From assembly GCA_964517135.1 (NCBI GenBank), contig CAZFBA010000013.1:1-64000 (forward strand): DNA of 64,000 bases, given 5' to 3'. The position numbers and the translations under genes were made by a program. Positions 60,699-64,000 of the stretch are shown one piece after another. The notes below the pieces were generated by a model that ran no database searches, was not told the origin of the DNA, and worked only from the letters and a program-made list of their open reading frames with translations. The stretch's first letter is position 1. Each line of letters begins with the position of its first letter. Source of the DNA: CAZFBA01 sp964517135 (GTDB lineage: Bacteria > Cyanobacteriota > Vampirovibrionia > JBFMGH01).

Positions 60699-62239
60699 TA
60701 TCTAATCCCCCTTTCTATGATATTGATATACCATCCAAGTAAAATAAAGTGTTCATCGGGGTTTGAATTCCAGAATGTAAGTTGAAGTGTGTTACCGCTG
60801 CCGTTCATAATTCTGGTATTTTTTACAGCTGCGACAGAGTCCCATTTATCTTCGTTCCAGATGCCTGCTTCACTATCAATATTGTTTTTACCCCACAGTG
60901 CTGTATCTCCTGCAAGGTATACGTTCAGGTTACCATTGTTTCTATCTCCGAAATCCCACCTGTAAGTGACCCCCATATAGTATCCTCCTGTGGGTACTAT
61001 TATGAACTGTACATCACGTATTCTTTTTCGCTGCCTGTAGTTGGTGAGATTCAGCCAGGGGGTATTATAGTATGCAACTATTGCCTGACCTGCGTATGAA
61101 TAGCCCTGTTTCTGGCGATACAAATGACCGTTATAGCTACCAGTGTAGAATTTTACATTACCGCTATATTTATCTTTATATATCAGGCCTGATTTAGCAC
61201 TAAACCCTGATCGTTTAGTCCACGCATTAAGGGAATAATCATATATCAGTATTAAATCATTCTCTGTTGAGCTGCCTTTAGGGACAAAAAACCAGATCCG
61301 GTCTTCTTCAAAATCGTTTATGGCAAAAGATTTATGAAGTACCATTTTGTTTAGTTCGTCTATTAAAGGCTGTATCTTGAATGATATACTGTTAATGCTC
61401 AAATCTCCGTATGTTTGGACAGCACTCAGGGTATACACACCTTTATCGCTGAGAAAATAAATTTCATTACCTGCCTGAACGATTGCTCTGTTGGATACTG
61501 CTCCAATTGATGAGTTAACAGGCCTTAGCTCGAAGAAATAACTTGATGAAGGGTCTCCTGAGTAACCTGTTAGAAGGTAAATAGAGCGTTCTTTGAATAT
61601 AACGAGTACATCATAAAAGGCTTTTAACCCGGTTATTTTCTGGCCATCGTTTAGCCCTACTTCTATCCAGCCGGCATCGTTAGAGGTAGTCCAGTCCTGA
61701 GGGTTTGATAGAGCTGAATATGAAAGTTTGGTTGGGTTATCTGGCCCTCCAGCCATAAACACCCTGTTTTTAAAAACTTCTACGTAGGCACAGCCTGATG
61801 GTGGGCTCCCTTCAAGGTCTTCTGCATTACTGCTGCCGTTGAATTTCTGTGGATTATCATACCCGTTTACAGCGATACAAATATCGTTAAAAGTTGCAAA
61901 GTCCCAGATTTCATTTTCTGAATAATCACCTGAAACTCTTGTTATATTAGTAAACTCACCATTTAGTGCTGTGTATAATTTTTTTCCTGCAGCAACTAAT
62001 AGATATTCTGAACCTGTAGAGCTTTTTATGTAGTTATAAATGCCTCCTACGTCAGGTTCTCCTGCAATTGCTGTCTCATTATAGAGTGTATATCCTTTTT
62101 CTTTGACAATGGCACCGTATTTTGTCAGCTTTACGTTAAGAAGATCAGGGCTTTCATAAGGCTTCAGGACCATTTCTGATGCTCTGGTATTCAATCCCCC
62201 TGAGTTTTTTTCAAATTTCAGTGTTTTAATTCTAGCCAT
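60698..62239 (-). CDS. podovirus tail nozzle / DNA-stabilisation-like protein
   Basis: 513 residues. Repeated blades around SGLNTRASEMVLKPYESPDLLNV, DVLVIFKERSIYLLTGY, EIYFLSDKGVYTLSAVQTYG and FYTGSYNGHLYRQKQGY, as in P22 gp10 / T7 gp12-like beta-propeller nozzle proteins. Follows the adaptor gene by 2 nt. Confidence 0.75.
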   Translation of the reverse strand: MARIKTLKFEKNSGGLNTRASEMVLKPYESPDLLNVKLTKYGAIVKEKGYTLYNETAIAGEPDVGGIYNYIKSSTGSEYLLVAAGKKLYTALNGEFTNITRVSGDYSENEIWDFATFNDICIAVNGYDNPQKFNGSSNAEDLEGSPPSGCAYVEVFKNRVFMAGGPDNPTKLSYSALSNPQDWTTSNDAGWIEVGLNDGQKITGLKAFYDVLVIFKERSIYLLTGYSGDPSSSYFFELRPVNSSIGAVSNRAIVQAGNEIYFLSDKGVYTLSAVQTYGDLSINSISFKIQPLIDELNKMVLHKSFAINDFEEDRIWFFVPKGSSTENDLILIYDYSLNAWTKRSGFSAKSGLIYKDKYSGNVKFYTGSYNGHLYRQKQGYSYAGQAIVAYYNTPWLNLTNYRQRKRIRDVQFIIVPTGGYYMGVTYRWDFGDRNNGNLNVYLAGDTALWGKNNIDSEAGIWNEDKWDSVAAVKNTRIMNGSGNTLQLTFWNSNPDEHFILLGWYINIIERGIR

Positions 62240-62241
62240 TG

Positions 62242-62913
62242 TTAGTCCTCCTGGCAGGGTTTAAACCTGTTTTTATTTTGCCTGTCTGCTCTGTTAGCTG
62301 CTCTCATCTGTAACAGGCTGTTCAGGTATTGTATTTGCGCATGTTCAGTAGTTTGATCCTGAAGGTATTGATTGGCTTTTACCAGTACACCGTTAACCAG
62401 AACCCATTTCCAGTGCTCGGGTATAGCTGGCACATCTTCTGGATATACCAGTTCACAGGCAGTTTTATAATACCGATACTTTACTGTTATTTCTCTGTCA
62501 GGAACAGGGTGAAAATATATCTGGTTATTTACAAAGTAATAGTATACAGGGGTACTGCTTGTTGTTTGAGAGACATCAGGATGCAGTATGTCGATATCTT
62601 TAAAATCCTTTCTCTTTAATAATGCAGGAGTTGATGTTTCTCTTACATTGATAATCCTGTTTGCTGAACAATCAGAAGCTAATAAATAATTAACCTGGCC
62701 TTCTACAGTATTTATTAAGCTTTCTGATTCTAGAAAACGCCAGTAGCCTGAATTAACTATTTCAAAATATACTTCATTAGTCCAGTCTTTGACTCTTTCA
62801 ACAAATGGATCAATATTATTACCACTGAACTCACTATCAACAGACTCGCTGACAGGTGCAAACTCTGTTTTTCTTAGTACATGATTGACAATAGTTCTGA
62901 AGTTATAAGTCAT
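62242..62913 (-). CDS. head-tail adaptor protein
   Basis: 223 residues. VNEVYFEIVNSGYWRFLESE-type helix, SSTPVYYYFVNNQIYFHPVP and YRYYKTA are the phrases of the T7 gp11 / P22 gp4-like adaptor family, a ring under the portal. Helical C terminus. In the order adaptor-nozzle as in podoviruses. Confidence 0.78.
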   Translation of the reverse strand: MTYNFRTIVNHVLRKTEFAPVSESVDSEFSGNNIDPFVERVKDWTNEVYFEIVNSGYWRFLESESLINTVEGQVNYLLASDCSANRIINVRETSTPALLKRKDFKDIDILHPDVSQTTSSTPVYYYFVNNQIYFHPVPDREITVKYRYYKTACELVYPEDVPAIPEHWKWVLVNGVLVKANQYLQDQTTEHAQIQYLNSLLQMRAANRADRQNKNRFKPCQED

Positions 62914-62956
62914 TATGAAACCTCCAGTTCTATGTTGATGTTTAAAGCTTTTAGAA

Positions 62957-62989
62957 GGCGGTTTGCAGATTTTATTCAGACAAACCGCC
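62957..62989. other. perfect 9-bp hairpin in the phage operon
   Basis: GGCGGTTTG (62957-62965) and CAAACCGCC (62981-62989), loop 15 nt. Between the small capsid-associated gene and the adaptor gene; no T tract, so it may set RNA stability or partial termination. Confidence 0.55.
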
Positions 62990-63009
62990 CTGAATATTGC
63001 TCTAGAGAC

Positions 63010-63342
63010 TTATTTTATGTAAGCTCTAACAGAGAATGTGAAATCCGGCTCTGTTCCGCCAATAGTGTATTTAACTCTCATATAACGGGAGAAATTATTT
63101 ATTCGTTTGACTTCTCTTCCTGTTCCAGAGGCTTGAGTAAAGCTTTCTACAGTATCCCAGTTAGTGCCGTCAATGGTATCTTCAACTATCACATTAAGAA
63201 CAGGGTCTGTTCCACTGGCAGCTGTTATATCAAGGTAGACAACAGCCTCATTGTTTTCTCCTGAGTAAATACCGTTGCCTGAATTGCCGCTTTCTGATCT
63301 GGAAGCAGGCGCCAGCAATGTTATTACTCCTCTTGTAGCCAT
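63010..63342 (-). CDS. small capsid-associated phage protein
   Basis: 110 residues, beta-rich (AVVYLDITAASGTDPVLNV; RYMRVKYTIGGTEPDFTF). Directly after the capsid gene; decoration or head-completion role is likely. AGGAGG upstream of ATG 63342. Confidence 0.65.
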   Translation of the reverse strand: MATRGVITLLAPASRSESGNSGNGIYSGENNEAVVYLDITAASGTDPVLNVIVEDTIDGTNWDTVESFTQASGTGREVKRINNFSRYMRVKYTIGGTEPDFTFSVRAYIK

Positions 63343-63356
63343 GTTATACCTCCTGA

Positions 63357-64000
63357 CTAAGAGTTTAAGACAACAGCATGGTCATCTCTGAATTCTGCTA
63401 CACCGTAAATTTCGTCTACAACTACCATTGTGCCCAGATACTCAAGTATATAAGCTGCCTGTACTCTTGGATATTGTTGAGTAGCCAGTACAAATGCATC
63501 TCGATGGAAGGCAAGATTCTTGATAGTATTGCCATCTACAGGTACGTTGGTAGAGACAAATACGTCAAAACCGTGTATTCTGCCTAACATGCCTTCTCTA
63601 AGGGCCTTGCCGCCATCTGAAATCTTATCTGCTTCTGTGAAACGAGGTATTTTTAAAAGAGATTTTTCCTGACTGGGGGCAATTAATAAAGTTCTATCAG
63701 ATCTAGGAGTATCTGCTTCGTCTAAAAGAACCTTGGCACTGAGTATTGTTTCTTCATCTATGTCTACACCAGCCCCACCGACTGATTGAGACAGAGCTGA
63801 ATATAATTCAAGCAAATCTGTATCAATGGATTTTGCAAGGGCATAACCGGCTTTATTGGTGTATTCTTTTCTTAAATCGGTTGCTGATTGTACCTTAACA
63901 ATGTCTTCTATTAAGAAAGCAACGTGTTTCCATTTGTTGATTTCAACATAGAACTTTGTTTCAGTCGGGTTGCTTAAGCTGACTTCTGTTTCTGCTTCCT
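63357..64000 (-). CDS. major capsid protein, 5' end outside window
   Basis: The frame is open to the window edge, so at least 214 residues are visible. HK97/P22-like capsid phrases: FYVEINKWKHVAFLIED, KVQSATDLRKEYTN, GRIHGFDVFVSTNVP, ILEYLGTMVVVDEIYGVAE. Stop at 63357. It heads the visible phage operon; scaffold, portal and small terminase should lie right of the edge. Confidence 0.82.
   Translation of the reverse strand, partial: EAETEVSLSNPTETKFYVEINKWKHVAFLIEDIVKVQSATDLRKEYTNKAGYALAKSIDTDLLELYSALSQSVGGAGVDIDEETILSAKVLLDEADTPRSDRTLLIAPSQEKSLLKIPRFTEADKISDGGKALREGMLGRIHGFDVFVSTNVPVDGNTIKNLAFHRDAFVLATQQYPRVQAAYILEYLGTMVVVDEIYGVAEFRDDHAVVLNS

Larger units (their letters stand above)
56597..64000 (-). 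mobile_element. podovirus-like prophage, structural and lysis module (partial)
   Basis: Eleven or more minus-strand genes run without change of direction: major capsid (window edge), small capsid-associated protein, head-tail adaptor, nozzle/stabilisation protein, appendage proteins, then holin and lysozyme-like genes. Tight spacing and perfect ribosome sites mark one operon. No portal, protease, integrase or att site is in view; the rest lies beyond 64000. Confidence 0.85.

Overview
The window is an AT-rich bacterial chromosome segment (64 kb) with no rRNA or tRNA gene that I could find. Compact operons alternate with AT-rich gaps. The cell plan is that of a free-living or host-associated bacterium with class-III prepilins, FtsZ division, FeoAB iron uptake and several sensor kinases. 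The best guess for the lineage is a non-photosynthetic relative of cyanobacteria (Vampirovibrionia / 'Melainabacteria'). The reasons are the DUF881-sbp-ftsZ cluster, the FtsZ tail DVPDFLKVR, and several small AT-rich-lineage proteins carrying short SFAG/SFKQ/AFNG or NPF motifs. This is an inference, not a proof.

Layout. 0-2 kb: an arsR-permease-thioredoxin operon (minus). 2.7-7.2 kb: an ATP-grasp ligase overlapping biotin protein ligase, then a histidine kinase and NarL-type regulator pair. 7.2-9.6 kb: feoA-feoB plus a tiny zinc-ribbon gene. 10-17 kb: scattered small genes (isochorismatase-like, HEAT, HIT, BCCT transporter, membrane proteins). 17.3-24.2 kb: a DNA-end-processing cluster: a DUF2779-type nuclease, a RecB/AddB-like Fe-S nuclease, and a 1375-residue protein with two SF1 helicase cores. 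24.6-27.4 kb: a tandem-repeat peptide, a six-loop EF-hand protein and a coiled-coil protein. 27.4-30.6 kb: two CoA-disulfide-reductase-like flavoproteins, one with a rhodanese tail, behind a CsoR/CstR-like operator. 31-41 kb: a TPR protein with HEAVH, a second kinase/regulator pair, two pseudopilins, then a kinase and a receiver-kinase hybrid. 41-49.5 kb: an NPF-motif protein, endonuclease IV-like protein, mtnA-ftsZ-sbp-DUF881 operon, HEAT protein and asparaginase. 50-56.4 kb: small zinc-ribbon and basic peptides, GIY-YIG protein, pseudopilin, phage terminase, large Flp-like pilin, and an NSS transporter. 56.6-64 kb: a podovirus-like prophage structural and lysis module running off the right edge.

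Repeats. Two non-coding repeat families were read directly. R1 is about 109 bp with perfect 14-bp terminal inverted repeats (full copy near 19.3 kb; fragments at the left edge, 30.9 kb and 40.9 kb). R2 has conserved ends and a variable middle (near 49.9 kb and 51.7 kb, flanking a 1.6-kb cassette; partial copy near 13.3 kb). A third composite repeat with strong hairpins lies at 30.65-30.87 kb.

How the genes fit together. Several local programmes are visible: metal or metalloid efflux under ArsR, ferrous iron import with a likely iron-responsive palindrome over the promoter, persulfide/CoA-thiol redox control under a CsoR-family-like operator, two paralogous sensor-regulator pairs with different sensor domains but nearly the same kinase and output domains, and a division operon that also carries methionine-salvage mtnA. 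The most unusual loci are the fused double-helicase with detached nucleases, the repeat peptide next to the EF-hand protein, and the R2-flanked cassette.
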